Shown here: piece after piece, positions 1 to 8,512 of the stretch
Position numbering within the stretch: position 1 is the first letter of the stretch
Layout of the letters: each line of letters starts with the position of its first letter
Assembly (NCBI RefSeq): GCF_012516315.1
Contig: NZ_CP051185.1
Coordinates: forward strand, 6,205,363-6,269,362
Source: Limnospira fusiformis SAG 85.79
Lineage (GTDB): Bacteria; Cyanobacteriota; Cyanobacteriia; Cyanobacteriales; Microcoleaceae
DNA: 64,000 bases
Direction of reading: 5' to 3'
Translations under genes and position numbers: made by a program
The notes under the pieces: model-generated
The model's input: only the letters and a program-made list of their open reading frames with translations
Database searches by the model: none
Told to the model about the DNA's origin: nothing

Positions 1-106
1 CATTGCCCAATCGTTTAATCACCACTTCATCCCCAGAAAAACGATAACTCTTAGGCAAGAGTACCGCCTGACTATTCCCACTCATAAACAGCTTTGCCGT
101 GTCCAT
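1..106 (-). CDS. VapB-type (AbrB fold) antitoxin, partial at window edge
   Basis: The minus strand from the ATG at 104-106 encodes the start of a SpoVT/AbrB-like antitoxin (begins MDTAKLFMSGNSQAVLLPK). The GNSQA...LPK core is typical of the swapped-hairpin DNA-binding domain of VapB antitoxins. The gene runs off the left edge, so its length and its toxin cannot be seen. Truncated copies of the same 5' end lie at 8169-8250 and about 7712-7757, which places this gene at the border of the duplicated module. Confidence 0.75.
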   Translation of the reverse strand, partial: MDTAKLFMSGNSQAVLLPKSYRFSGDEVVIKRLGN

Positions 107-363
107 TGGTCACTCCGTATATACAGAAGGGGGGGAGATACTATTATTTATTATAGCAAATATTATGCTCGTCAAGCAATTCTGTATGGCAATCTATAAA
201 ATTAATTCAGATTTCCTAGTCCAGGCGATCGCACCCCCGAAAAAAAACCGGGTTTCTGCGATAATTTTGGTTTTATGTTAATATTTATTAAAGAACCTCG
301 GTTTCTCAGATCGGGCGATTAGAATAGAATCATCGTAAATACAGACCTAGGCTAACGACACTT

Positions 364-567
364 ATGCCCGAAATCGTCGAAATTCCCATTGAACTGACTC
401 GCTTTCAACTGCCCCCAGCCGTTCAAAATCGATTGCAATTTCTCTTAGATCGTCAGGATGAAGGCTATCCTTTGTCTCAAGCAGAAAGACAGGAAGCCGA
501 GGGACTGGTGGAACTGGTGGAATTTTTATCTTTGTTACAGTTACGTTCAACGCGAGTGAGTCAATAA
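364..567 (+). CDS. Small hypothetical protein upstream of HNH nuclease
   Basis: A 67-aa acidic, Leu/Gln-rich, probably helical protein (begins MPEIVEIPIELT) ends six bases before the HNH nuclease gene. The tight spacing and the duplication of both genes together (second copy at 8513, with one R-to-K change) suggest a two-gene unit. I recognise no domain. It could be an accessory or antitoxin-like partner of the HNH protein; that is inference from context. The opposite strand also has an open frame here, but this frame keeps the operon spacing. Confidence 0.6.
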   Translation: MPEIVEIPIELTRFQLPPAVQNRLQFLLDRQDEGYPLSQAERQEAEGLVELVEFLSLLQLRSTRVSQ

Positions 568-573
568 TTATCA

Positions 574-957
574 ATGACCAAAATTCCAGCTACTCTCCGT
601 CGCTTGGTGATTCAGCGAGCCAATAATCGTTGTGAATATTGCGGGATTTCTCAGGTGGGTCAAGTCGCTACATTTCACATCGACCATATTATTCCCGTTG
701 TGGCTGGGGGCGAAACTACGGCAGACAATTTAGATCTTGCTTGTGTTTCCTGTTCGCTTCGCAAGGGAGCGCGTCAGGAAATTGAGGATCCTGAAACAGG
801 CGAGGTTGTCTGTATTTTTAATCCTCGCCAACAAAGATGGAATACTCATTTTGCTGGGAATGGCGTGGAGGCGATCGTCGGGTTAACGGCAACGGGTAGA
901 GCAACGGTGAAAGTTCTTAATTTGAATCGGTCAACGATGTTGGCAATTCGGGCATAA
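574..957 (+). CDS. HNH endonuclease, C-terminus cut by an in-frame TAA
   Basis: A 127-aa HNH-family nuclease. Visible motifs are the zinc-knuckle CEYC (C20, C23), the HIDH metal/catalytic segment (D37, H38), N52 and the second cysteine pair CVSC (C57, C60). HNH proteins cut DNA with a beta-beta-alpha metal site; the substrate here is unknown. After the TAA at 955-957 the same frame stays open for 14 more codons (EELLGRHPPPEDIN) to a TAA at 1000-1002. The ORF was therefore probably about 16 residues longer before a nonsense change. The same stop is present in copy 2, so it predates the duplication. Confidence 0.85.
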   Translation: MTKIPATLRRLVIQRANNRCEYCGISQVGQVATFHIDHIIPVVAGGETTADNLDLACVSCSLRKGARQEIEDPETGEVVCIFNPRQQRWNTHFAGNGVEAIVGLTATGRATVKVLNLNRSTMLAIRA

Positions 958-1002
958 GAAGAATTACTGGGGCGACATCCACCCCCGGAAGATATCAATT
1001 AA

Positions 1003-1491
1003 GTAGAGGTCGAGCGATCGCTTTCTCTGATTCCAAGAACATTGTGTGCATTTTTTGATGATGGCTATGGCTGGAGAGCGAAGCGATCGCACCCCCGAAA
1101 AGAAACTGGGTTTCTACAACAGCGCATTTCTGCCAAGATTTATTAAAGAAACCCGGTTTCTCCATAAATAGCCTAAGGGGTAGTGTTAGGGGCGACGAGA
1201 ATTTAATTACCTAATAATTAGCCTAAAAATCCGCCCCGTAACGCACCATCATCAACCAGACAAAAATCATCTAATTGTATAGATACAAATATCCGTATCA
1301 AGCAAAATTTTCATACAATTTGCTCTCGTTCCATCGGTAGGGAGCGATCGCGCTCAATTGGCAAATCCTCTGGAAACTCCTGAAGGGCATCAAACATCTA
1401 TTTATAGCAAATATTCTGCTACTCAAGCAATGCCGAAATGAATTATGTTATAATTATGGCATTAACTCAACTAAATGGCTTCCGAAAATTT
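1003..1491. repeat. Intergenic repeat tract (REP palindromes, MITE-like element)
   Basis: No gene is visible. The tract holds a pair of AGAAACC/GGTTTCT-type palindromes (about 1098-1161), followed by a MITE-like element at about 1175-1250 whose ends (GTGTTAGGGGC and GCCCCGTAACGCACC) are imperfect inverted repeats. HIP1 octamers are also present. The last about 100 bases form the leader of the antitoxin gene. The same tract recurs at 9152-9635. Confidence 0.7.
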
Positions 1492-1722
1492 ATGATCATT
1501 CGAGCTAAAGGAATTAAGCGCGGTCAAACTATTATTTTGAATGAATCGCTTTCTCTACCGGATCAAGAAGTGGAAATCATGGTCATACCTATCTCCGATC
1601 CTGGGAGTGAACCCTTGACCAAAAATACATTAGCTGACTTTGTGGGAAAGCTGCAAAATTCACCCAATTTTCAAGACGATCCGGTTGTAATTCAGCGTCA
1701 GATGCGTGATGAGTGGGATTGA
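1492..1722 (+). CDS. Antitoxin of a PIN-toxin pair (copy 1)
   Basis: A 76-aa protein (begins MIIRAKGIKRGQTIIL) whose beta-strand-rich N-terminus fits small cyanobacterial antitoxins that carry an AbrB/DUF104-like fold. It ends in an acidic tail (MRDEWD). The start at 1492 is preferred over an in-frame ATG at 1438, because in copy 2 the upstream frame is broken while 1492-1722 is intact. It overlaps the PIN gene by 10 bases, as expected for a TA operon. Three copies exist in the window (here, 7888 and 9636). Confidence 0.7.
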   Translation: MIIRAKGIKRGQTIILNESLSLPDQEVEIMVIPISDPGSEPLTKNTLADFVGKLQNSPNFQDDPVVIQRQMRDEWD

Positions 1723-2093
1723 TTTGTTGTAGATTAATATTAGATACTAATGTGGCGATCGCCATTCTCAAAGCCTATTCATCAGCGATCGCATTGCTGG
1801 CAACCGAGCAGCTAGAATTTGAGAACTGTGCCATCAGTCAAATTACGCGAATGGAGTTACTCAGTTATCCTAACTTAGAGGCAGAAGAGGAGCAGACGAT
1901 TCAAAACTTGTTGGCAAATTTATTAGTCTTGAAATTAGATGAAAAAATTGAACAAGAGGCGATCGCCTTTCGACGCAACCATAATGTGAAGTTGCCGGAT
2001 GCGATTATTGCAGCAACGGCGAAGGTTTATGGGTTACGCTTGCTAACGTTGGATCGGCAATTACAGGCTAAATTTAGCACTGACTTACCTTAA
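1713..2093 (+). CDS. VapC-like PIN-domain toxin (copy 1)
   Basis: A 126-aa PIN-domain ribonuclease. The acidic metal-binding residues are visible: D11 in LDTN, E48 in RMELLS, D96 in LPDAIIAA and D114 in LTLDRQ. VapC toxins cleave tRNA or rRNA until bound by their antitoxin. The start is a GTG inside the end of the antitoxin gene. The third partial copy has a different junction there, starting from an ATG (MSGIKLLLDTN), so the N-terminus of copies 1 and 2 may be rewritten. All four acidic residues are intact, so activity is plausible. Confidence 0.82.
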   Translation: MGLICCRLILDTNVAIAILKAYSSAIALLATEQLEFENCAISQITRMELLSYPNLEAEEEQTIQNLLANLLVLKLDEKIEQEAIAFRRNHNVKLPDAIIAATAKVYGLRLLTLDRQLQAKFSTDLP

Positions 2094-2094
2094 T

Positions 2095-2263
2095 GGGTGG
2101 GCTATGGTCAGGAAAAGAAACTGGGTTTCTACAACAGCGCATTTCTGCCAAGATTTATTAAAGAAACCCGGTTTCTCCATAAATAGCCTAACGGGTAGTG
2201 TTAGGGGCGACGAGAATTTAATTACCTAATAATTAGCCGAAAAATCCGCTCGGTAACGCCAGC
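2095..2263. repeat. REP palindrome pair plus MITE-like element
   Basis: It repeats the arrangement seen at 1098-1250: GAAACTGGGTTTCT and GAAACCCGGTTTCT about 40 bases apart, then a GTGTTAGGGGC...CGGTAACGC element. It lies between the convergent PIN and NB-ARC genes. Confidence 0.6.
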
Positions 2264-3661
2264 CTAGGAAATTAAATTTTTCACATATTGTTTAATCACT
2301 GGTTGTAGGGTGAAACCGGATGATTTGTTCAGGAAATTTCGTCGGTTTAAAGATTGTATCCCTTTCAGAAAATCGGCATCTGATAAAAGTTCGGGTGGTT
2401 TCTGGCTGATATCTACGGATTTTTCTTGGTTAGCTAACCACCCCATGAGGATTTTCTCGACTTCCGACAACCGTTGATAATGTGGTTTGATGAGAGTTTC
2501 TAGACTTCCTAAATATAGAGTAGGATAGGATAGGAATTTTTCGACACTACCGTTAAATAGTTCTAGGATATCAGTGGCGATTATACTTAACCATAAAGGG
2601 TTGCCATTGTACAGTTCAATCAGCTTTGACCATTCAGGTTTATCTTTGAGTTTTCTAGCCGTGAGGAGTTGGCTGGCTGATTTCCCTAACCCGGCAATTT
2701 GTAGAGTTTTGCCGTAGTTTTCTTCAGCTTCCATGGCGGCGATTTCTAGGGGTTGTTCCCAACCGAGTAGCAACAGACAACTTTGATGAGAGCATCTGCC
2801 AATTTCATGGAGGAGATGACTATAGTTTTGGTATTCTGGGCGATAATTGCCGACTAATTCTCCAGGGTTTAAGGTTTCTTGAAAGTCGTCGAGGATGATT
2901 AAACAACGGTGGTTTCTGAGATGGTCTAAAAAAGAGTTACGAGAGTTTAAATAGTTGATGATTGATGGGTTGTGGCTGGGAGGTGGTGGGGCGAGAGATT
3001 CGATGATATGACTTTGTAGGGCGTTGAAATTGGGGAATTGGCGATGACTGCGCCACAGAGTGCGATCGAAGTTGTCTTTAATCTCTTCTACCAGTTTTCT
3101 AGCCAGGGCGGTTTTCCCAATTCCGGATAGTCCGGTTAGGCTGACAATGCGGCTATGTTCTTCTAGTATCCACTGCTTGAGGGTAGCTAGTTCCTGGGTG
3201 CGATCGCAGAAGCGGCGGCTATTTTCGGGGGCTTGGCTGAGGTCGTGGCGTGGTGGAGGTGGGGGGGTGGTGGTGTCTTGGGGCGATCGCTTTTTCTGAC
3301 TCTTAGGATAGCCGTATAAGTCGCTGCAGACATTTATTTGATTACCGATATGCACCCCATCATTATGATAAGAAAATATTTCATTTTCGATGAGCGATCG
3401 CACATTCTTTTTTTTCACATTCTCTCCCAACAGGTCAGACAGGAGTTTCCATAAGTCGGACGCTGATTTCTTGACGTGATCATTGCCACAGTATTTCTGG
3501 AGGCTTTGCCCTGGGGATCCATGGAATATACGAAGGCGAAAACCATTGCCCGGGTTCACGATGAGCAGTTTAGGGAGGAGTTGCTGGAAGAGGCGATCGC
3601 ACAACCTCTGTCTCTGAGTAAAATTAAGGAACCTATCCGCCAATATCAGGCTGAACAGCAA
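2264..3661 (-). CDS. NB-ARC/NLR-like ATPase with replaced N-terminus (copy 1)
   Basis: The last about 400 residues match the intact paralogue at 10408-11778. They include a Walker A loop (GLSGIGKT), a Walker B (LIILDD), a Pro-rich linker (TTTPPPPPRHD) and a winged-helix-like C-terminus. The intact copy begins with an about 85-residue helical domain of the vWA-MoxR-associated (vMAP) type. Here homology to that domain stops near 3494, and the frame then runs antisense through an unrelated remnant up to 3661. The first about 50 residues are thus junk sequence and the sensor domain is mostly lost. Probably a 5'-truncated gene; expression is doubtful. Confidence 0.7.
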   Translation of the reverse strand: MLFSLILADRFLNFTQRQRLCDRLFQQLLPKLLIVNPGNGFRLRIFHGSPGQSLQKYCGNDHVKKSASDLWKLLSDLLGENVKKKNVRSLIENEIFSYHNDGVHIGNQINVCSDLYGYPKSQKKRSPQDTTTPPPPPRHDLSQAPENSRRFCDRTQELATLKQWILEEHSRIVSLTGLSGIGKTALARKLVEEIKDNFDRTLWRSHRQFPNFNALQSHIIESLAPPPPSHNPSIINYLNSRNSFLDHLRNHRCLIILDDFQETLNPGELVGNYRPEYQNYSHLLHEIGRCSHQSCLLLLGWEQPLEIAAMEAEENYGKTLQIAGLGKSASQLLTARKLKDKPEWSKLIELYNGNPLWLSIIATDILELFNGSVEKFLSYPTLYLGSLETLIKPHYQRLSEVEKILMGWLANQEKSVDISQKPPELLSDADFLKGIQSLNRRNFLNKSSGFTLQPVIKQYVKNLIS

Positions 3662-3664
3662 TAA
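3506..3664 (+). pseudogene. C-terminal remnant of a ParB-like partition protein
   Basis: The plus strand encodes about 52 residues ending at TAA 3662-3664. Segments such as EYTKAKTIARV and EEAIAQPLSLSKIKE resemble the helix-rich DNA-binding part of ParB-like proteins on cyanobacterial plasmids. There is no credible N-terminus: the homology begins at the point where the NB-ARC homology ends. This marks a recombination junction and hints that the inserted segment came from a plasmid. The ParB reading rests on motif memory only. Confidence 0.45.
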
Positions 3665-3924
3665 TATGTACCTTTTTTTAAAAGTTCAATTTATGCAGTT
3701 TATATAGAAATAAAAACACATTAAATATAATAAAAAATGTCAATTGTTAAAGCATAGTATTTGACTGGTCGTTCAGTATTCATTTTTTGAATCTATTAAA
3801 TGAACCCATCACCCTCAAAAGTAAACGATTTGGGTAAATTTTTGCTCTAGTATGAGATCTGATGAGTTATAATATATTATAGCATCACCAAGGGTGGGCT
3901 ATTCTAGTAGGGGATACCAGATTT
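3665..3924 (+). promoter_or_regulatory. AT-rich leader of the ietA-ietS operon
   Basis: A 260-base AT-rich stretch with no gene. The part nearest ietA has TATA-rich segments (around 3868-3880, TTATAATATATTATAGC) that could serve as a -10 region. I cannot define a -35 box or an operator with confidence. Confidence 0.35.
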
Positions 3925-4923
3925 ATGTCTACTGCTCGTCAAATCATAGCGCTTATAAAAAGCCACATAGAAGGCGAAGAGCAGCAGTTTTGTTCTGCCG
4001 CCCTTCAAATTGCAGCCCATGAAGCAAGGCAGGGACATGGAAAATTGGCTCAAGAAATTCGCGAGTTAATTGATGAAGCTAAAAACCGGGGTTCGGCGCT
4101 CGATCGAAAAAATAGCGCAGTCCCCTTAGTTCAGCCAAAAGGTGAATTAGCTAATTTACTATCAGCACGTTACCCAGAGACTAAGCTAAGTGATATGGTA
4201 CTCTCATCAGAGCTTGAAACCAAACTTAAACGTATTCTTACAGAACAGAAACAACGAAATCGTCTGCAAGATTATAACCTATCTCCTCGTCGCAAAATTC
4301 TGTTGGTCGGTCCGCCCGGTTCTGGCAAAACAATGACTGCTGCAGCTTTAGCTGGTGAGTTACAACTGCCGCTGATGACTGCTATTTATAGTAGCCTGAT
4401 TGGTAAGTTTATGGGAGAAACTGCCAGCAGACTTCAATTAATTTTTGATGCGATGTCACTAACACGGGGCGTTTATTTTTTTGATGAATTTGATGCCATT
4501 GGGGCGCACCGCAACAGTGCCAATGATGTGGGAGAGATTCGGCGCGTATTAAATTCATTTTTATTATTTATAGAGAATGACCAAAGTGATAGTTTAATCG
4601 TCGCAGCGACCAATCATAACAATTTATTAGATGAAGCTCTTTTTAGAAGATTTGATGATGTGATTTCATATACACTTCCCAGCGAAGAAATGATTCGCCG
4701 CGTTTTAGAAAATAGGCTAACATTATTTGATATTCATTGGCATGATTGGTCAGAGATTTTTAAGGCGGCACAAAATTTAAGTTTGGCTGAAATTGTTCGT
4801 GCTGCGGATGAAGCAGCAAAACAGGCTGTACTATTAAATACTGAACAAATTGACCATGAACATTTGCTGGCGACTCTTTTAGAAAGACGCAACATTAACC
4901 ATTTAGTATTGACCAAAGTGTAG
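3925..4923 (+). CDS. ietA: AAA+ ATPase of an IetAS-type anti-phage system
   Basis: A 332-aa AAA+ ATPase with Walker A GPPGSGKT (129-136), Walker B VYFFDEFD (D187, E188), a sensor-1 Asn (N230 in AATNH) and arginine-finger residues in LFRRFDD (R241/R242). The first about 90 residues are a helical region typical of small AAA proteins that team with a subtilase. The stop lies eight bases before the S8 protease gene. An AAA ATPase followed by an S8 peptidase is the architecture of the experimentally described IetAS defence system (Gao and co-workers). The ATPase is expected to sense infection or remodel substrate for the protease. Motifs are seen; the system name is by family knowledge. Confidence 0.85.
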   Translation: MSTARQIIALIKSHIEGEEQQFCSAALQIAAHEARQGHGKLAQEIRELIDEAKNRGSALDRKNSAVPLVQPKGELANLLSARYPETKLSDMVLSSELETKLKRILTEQKQRNRLQDYNLSPRRKILLVGPPGSGKTMTAAALAGELQLPLMTAIYSSLIGKFMGETASRLQLIFDAMSLTRGVYFFDEFDAIGAHRNSANDVGEIRRVLNSFLLFIENDQSDSLIVAATNHNNLLDEALFRRFDDVISYTLPSEEMIRRVLENRLTLFDIHWHDWSEIFKAAQNLSLAEIVRAADEAAKQAVLLNTEQIDHEHLLATLLERRNINHLVLTKV

Positions 4924-4931
4924 GCGCGATT

Positions 4932-7409
4932 ATGTCCCAAGAATCCCGTGATTTTCCTCATATTTACTTACCGGAAAACGGCCAGAGTGAAAATTATACA
5001 CGACCCCGACAAGGTGGTGGTTCTAATTTATCTCCCGATCGCGATCGGATAGCTCATGCTAGGTATTTAGAGGAACAAATCGGCAAAGCAATTCAGCAAG
5101 CTAATCAAATATTAAACTCTCGTGATTCTCAGCTTGCTACTGGAGTACCGGGGTTTTACTTAGAATTTCAGATTAAAAGTGAGGAAACCATTGCTTTAAA
5201 GTCCTTAGAAAACAGGAAAAAAAATATTGAATTGGTGGCAGTGAAGAAAATTCATGACCAGGAAGACATGGTTTTGGCAACAGTTTTTGTTCCAGAGTCA
5301 GCCCAGGACTACTTTCTAAAAAAAGTAGAACAGTATCGAGACGAAGATACAGATACAGACAAACCCAAAAATCAGGCACTTGTCGCTCGGTTAGAAGCGG
5401 TTCAAATTGGCACAGTACAATCACTATTTACTGATGTTCCTGCCTTGTTTCCCGAAAATGGGCGGGAGGTTTGGTGGGAAGTTTGGCTCCGAAAAGAGAA
5501 ACAGGGAGAATTTAATCAGATTACTCAAAAGCTGGAGATTACCACAAAATATCATGCAATTTCTTTCCCAGAACGTGAGGTGGTTTTGGCAATGTGTAAT
5601 TGGGAAGCAATGGCACGAGTCATCAATAATTCTGATGTAGTAGCAGAATTACGCCTCGCCAAAGATACGCCATCAATGTTTCTGGGAATGCCAAATATAG
5701 AACAAGAGCAATGGGTTGACGATTTAGAAAAACGACTAATTGCACCAGCTAAACACGCGGTATCAATTTGTGTATTAGATAGTGGAGTTGCCAGAATTCA
5801 TCCATTACTTTCGCCGGGACTGGATGCCAATGATATGCACGCAGTTGAACCATCTTGGGGGGTTAATGATAGCGCTTTTTGGCGCGGTCATGGTACAGCA
5901 ATGGCTGGTTTATGTTTGTATTCTGACCAACTCATCGATTTGTTAGCCACATCGGGACAAGTGAAACTTTTCCACCGCCTTGAATCAGTTAAAATTCTTC
6001 CCAATACCGGACAAAATCAACCTGAGCTTTACGGTGCAATAACAGAGCAGGGTGTTTCTTTACCTGAAATTGCAAATCCCCATCGCCCTCGGGTTTTTTG
6101 TATGGCGGTAACAAGTAGTAGTGACTCTACAAAAGGAACGCCATCATCTTGGTCAGCAGCAGTGGATCAGCTATGTTTCAATGATGGTGAATTCCGCCGA
6201 TTGATGATTATTTCTGCTGGTAATATTTCTCAAGAAATTATAGCAGAAGATTACCTCAATATTAATGATGTTGAAACCATAGACAATCCTGGGCAAGCGT
6301 GGAATCCTCTAATTGTGGGTGCTTATACTGAAAAAATTAATATTATCGACTCTAATTATCAGGGTTGGCTGCCCTTAGCCCCTGGGGGCGACCTGTCTCC
6401 TCGTAGTAGAACTTCAGTTACATGGGACAGTCAATGGCCGATTCGTCCAGATGTGGTGTTTGAAGGTGGAAATATGGCTTTTGATGGTGAAAATCCAGCA
6501 GCAGCCATTGACGATCTTTGTCTGCTAACCACTCACTACCGCCCAAATATCAGAATGTTCGATCGCATGAGCGATACAAGCAGCGCAACTGCTCTTGCTA
6601 GTTACATGGCAGCACGTATTATGTCAGAACAGCCCAACTATCGACCGGAAACGATACGCGCACTGATTGTCCATTCTGCGGAATGGACTCCGGCAATGCA
6701 GAATCACTTTGAGGCTGCATCCTCTAAAACTGCTAGAGGTGCGCTTTTGAGACGTTATGGTTATGGAGTGCCTGATTTAAGTCGTGCGCTTCAAAGTGCC
6801 AGTAATGATTTAACCCTAGTTATTGAAGATGAACTCCAACCGTTTTGTTTAGAAAATAGCCGGGTTAAAACTAAAGAGATGAAGTTTCATAAGTTGCCTT
6901 GGCCGAGTGAAAAACTAGAAATCTTAGGAGAAGCAAAGATAGAGTTAAAAATTACTTTATCCTATTTTATTGAACCCAATCCTGGAGAGAGGGGATGGGC
7001 ATATCGACATCGTTATCCTTCTCACGGGTTGCGCTTCAAGGTCAAAGACTCTTTAGAAACTGATAATGATTTCAGATGGCGAATTAATCAAGCTGTTCGA
7101 GAAGAGAAAGAGGACAGAAGAAGTTCAAGTCATTCTGATGATCATAATTGGTTTCTTGGCTCAAATACCAGGGATGGCGGTTCTATACATTCTGATATCT
7201 GGTATGGTACTGGTGTGGAATTAGCCCAGAAAGATGCGATCGCGGTCTATCCAGTGGGGGGATGGTGGAAAGAAAAACAATATTTAGATCGGTACGATCA
7301 AATGGCACCCTATTCACTGGTGATTTCCATTCGGGTCCCCGGAGTTGAAGTGGATATTTACACTCCCGTTTACAATTTAGTGAGTACATCTGTGGCAATT
7401 GAAACTTAA
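4932..7409 (+). CDS. ietS: Subtilisin-like S8 protease of an IetAS-type system
   Basis: An 825-aa serine protease of family S8. The catalytic triad is visible: D283 in VLDSGV, H320 in WRGHGTAMAG and S550 in DTSSATALAS, with the oxyanion Asn (N431) in SAGN. About 270 residues precede the protease core, and about 240 follow it as a beta-rich C-terminal domain. No signal peptide is seen, so it probably acts in the cytoplasm, as expected for a defence effector that cleaves host or phage protein. The Gly of the classical GTSMA box is Asp here, but the nucleophile context is kept. It is co-transcribed with ietA. Confidence 0.88.
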   Translation: MSQESRDFPHIYLPENGQSENYTRPRQGGGSNLSPDRDRIAHARYLEEQIGKAIQQANQILNSRDSQLATGVPGFYLEFQIKSEETIALKSLENRKKNIELVAVKKIHDQEDMVLATVFVPESAQDYFLKKVEQYRDEDTDTDKPKNQALVARLEAVQIGTVQSLFTDVPALFPENGREVWWEVWLRKEKQGEFNQITQKLEITTKYHAISFPEREVVLAMCNWEAMARVINNSDVVAELRLAKDTPSMFLGMPNIEQEQWVDDLEKRLIAPAKHAVSICVLDSGVARIHPLLSPGLDANDMHAVEPSWGVNDSAFWRGHGTAMAGLCLYSDQLIDLLATSGQVKLFHRLESVKILPNTGQNQPELYGAITEQGVSLPEIANPHRPRVFCMAVTSSSDSTKGTPSSWSAAVDQLCFNDGEFRRLMIISAGNISQEIIAEDYLNINDVETIDNPGQAWNPLIVGAYTEKINIIDSNYQGWLPLAPGGDLSPRSRTSVTWDSQWPIRPDVVFEGGNMAFDGENPAAAIDDLCLLTTHYRPNIRMFDRMSDTSSATALASYMAARIMSEQPNYRPETIRALIVHSAEWTPAMQNHFEAASSKTARGALLRRYGYGVPDLSRALQSASNDLTLVIEDELQPFCLENSRVKTKEMKFHKLPWPSEKLEILGEAKIELKITLSYFIEPNPGERGWAYRHRYPSHGLRFKVKDSLETDNDFRWRINQAVREEKEDRRSSSHSDDHNWFLGSNTRDGGSIHSDIWYGTGVELAQKDAIAVYPVGGWWKEKQYLDRYDQMAPYSLVISIRVPGVEVDIYTPVYNLVSTSVAIET

Positions 7410-7457
7410 ACAATTAGCCAAATATTATGATGATTTTTAATGGCGATAATTTCAGCG

Positions 7458-7540
7458 GTAGGGTGTGTTAGGGGCGGCGCTAATTTAATTACCTAATAAT
7501 TAGTCTAAAAATCAGCCCCGTAACGCACCATCATCAACCA
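7458..7540. repeat. MITE-like element, tandem unit 1
   Basis: An about 83-bp unit starting GTAGGGTGTGTTAGGGGC and ending GCCCCGTAACGCACCATC plus a short tail. The ends are imperfect inverted repeats around an AT-rich core (AATTTAATTACCTAATAATTAG). A second unit follows directly, and single copies lie inside the 3.27-kb repeats. Confidence 0.7.
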
Positions 7541-7623
7541 GGTAGGGTGTGTTAGGGGCTGCCATAATTTAATTCCCTAATAACTATCTGAAAAATCAGC
7601 CCCGTAACGCACCATCATCAACC
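7541..7623. repeat. MITE-like element, tandem unit 2
   Basis: A diverged second unit directly adjoining the first, with the same ends and a core altered at several positions (CCATAATTTAATTCCCTAATAACTATCTG). The head-to-tail arrangement suggests local duplication rather than two independent insertions. Confidence 0.65.
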
Positions 7624-7711
7624 AGACAAAAATCATCTAATTGTATAGATACAAATATCCGTCTCAAGCAAAATTTTCATACAATTTGCTCTCGTTCCAT
7701 CGGTAGGGAGC

Positions 7712-7757
7712 GATACTATTCCCACTCATAAACAGCTTGGCAGTTTCGATTGGCTGC
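7712..7757 (-). pseudogene. 5' fragment of a vapB antitoxin (third copy)
   Basis: The minus strand reads ETAKLFMSGNS in the same context as the vapB start at 1-106, but without an intact start codon and cut off after about 15 codons. It is followed by the same G-rich run and TATTATTTATTATAGC segment. It marks the third, most degraded copy of the module. Confidence 0.55.
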
Positions 7758-7887
7758 TCCGTCTATACAGAAGGGAGGGGGGGGATACTATTATTTATTA
7801 TAGCAAATATTCTGCTCGTCAAGCCATGCCGAAATGAATTATGTTATAATTATGGCATTAACTCAACTAAATGGCTTCCGAAAATTT

Positions 7888-8118
7888 ATGATCATTCGAG
7901 CTAAAGGAATTAAGCGCGGTCAAACTATTATTTTGAATGAATCGCTTTCTCTACCGGATCAAGAAGTGGAAATCATGGTCATACCTATCTCCGATCCTGG
8001 GAGTGAACCCTTGACAAAAAATACATTAGCTGACTTTGTGGGAAAGCTGCAAAATTCACCCAATTTTCAAGACGATCCGGTTGTAATTCAGCGTCAGATG
8101 CGTGATGAGTGGGATTAA
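7888..8118 (+). CDS. Antitoxin of a PIN-toxin pair (third copy)
   Basis: Identical at protein level to the 76-aa antitoxin at 1492-1722. The toxin that should follow is cut after about 22 codons, so this is an orphan antitoxin gene. It could neutralise the intact PIN toxins of the flanking repeats. The same start logic applies (ATG at 7888). Confidence 0.65.
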   Translation: MIIRAKGIKRGQTIILNESLSLPDQEVEIMVIPISDPGSEPLTKNTLADFVGKLQNSPNFQDDPVVIQRQMRDEWD

Positions 8119-8190
8119 ATTGTTATTAGATACTAATGTGGCGATCGCCATTCTCAAAGCCTATTCATCTTCATCTCCAGAAAAACGATA
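8105..8190 (+). pseudogene. PIN toxin 5' fragment (third copy)
   Basis: The frame from the ATG at 8105 reads MSGIKLLLDTNVAIAILKAYS and then runs into the antisense of a vapB fragment, ending at a TAA near 8190. Only the first acidic PIN residue is retained. The junction with repeat copy 2 lies at 8168/8169. The N-terminus here looks more canonical than in the two longer copies and may show the ancestral start. Confidence 0.65.
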
Positions 8191-8250
8191 ACTCTTAGGC
8201 AAGAGTACCGCCTGACTATTCCCACTCATAAACAGCTTTGCCGTGTCCAT
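8169..8250 (-). pseudogene. vapB antitoxin 5' fragment at repeat boundary
   Basis: The minus strand from the ATG at 8248-8250 encodes MDTAKLFMSGNSQAVLLPK and a few more residues. Homology to the gene at 1-106 stops at the repeat border, so only the first about 27 codons remain. Confidence 0.7.
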
Positions 8251-8512
8251 TGGTCACTCCGTATATACAGAAGGGGGGGAGGGGAGATACTATTATTTAT
8301 TATAGCAAATATTATGCTCGTCAAGCAATTCTGTATGGCAATCTATAAAATTAATTCAGATTTCCTAGTCCAGGCGATCGCACCCCCGAAAAAAAACCGG
8401 GTTTCTGCGATAATTTTGGTTTTATGTTAATATTTATTAAAGAACCTCGGTTTCTCAGATCGGGCGATTAGAATAGAATCATCGTAAATACAGACCTAGG
8501 CTAACGACACTT

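Larger units (their letters stand above)
25..3290. repeat. Large direct repeat, copy 1 (about 3.27 kb)
   Basis: Positions 25-3290 reappear at 8169-11434 at an offset of 8144-8149 with only scattered differences. The unit holds the vapB 5' fragment, the 67-aa gene, the HNH gene, the antitoxin/PIN pair, two MITE-like elements and most of an NB-ARC gene. Beyond 3290 the NB-ARC homology continues at lower identity to about 3494 and then stops abruptly. Near-identity across non-coding DNA shows a recent duplication. Confidence 0.9.

Noticed and set aside
97..281. A 60-codon plus-strand open frame opposite the vapB start
   Set aside because: It is antisense to the vapB gene and runs into REP and HIP1 sequence; no ribosome site or domain.
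362..574. Minus-strand frame opposite the 67-aa gene
   Set aside because: A shadow of the 364-567 gene, which has operon spacing to the HNH nuclease.
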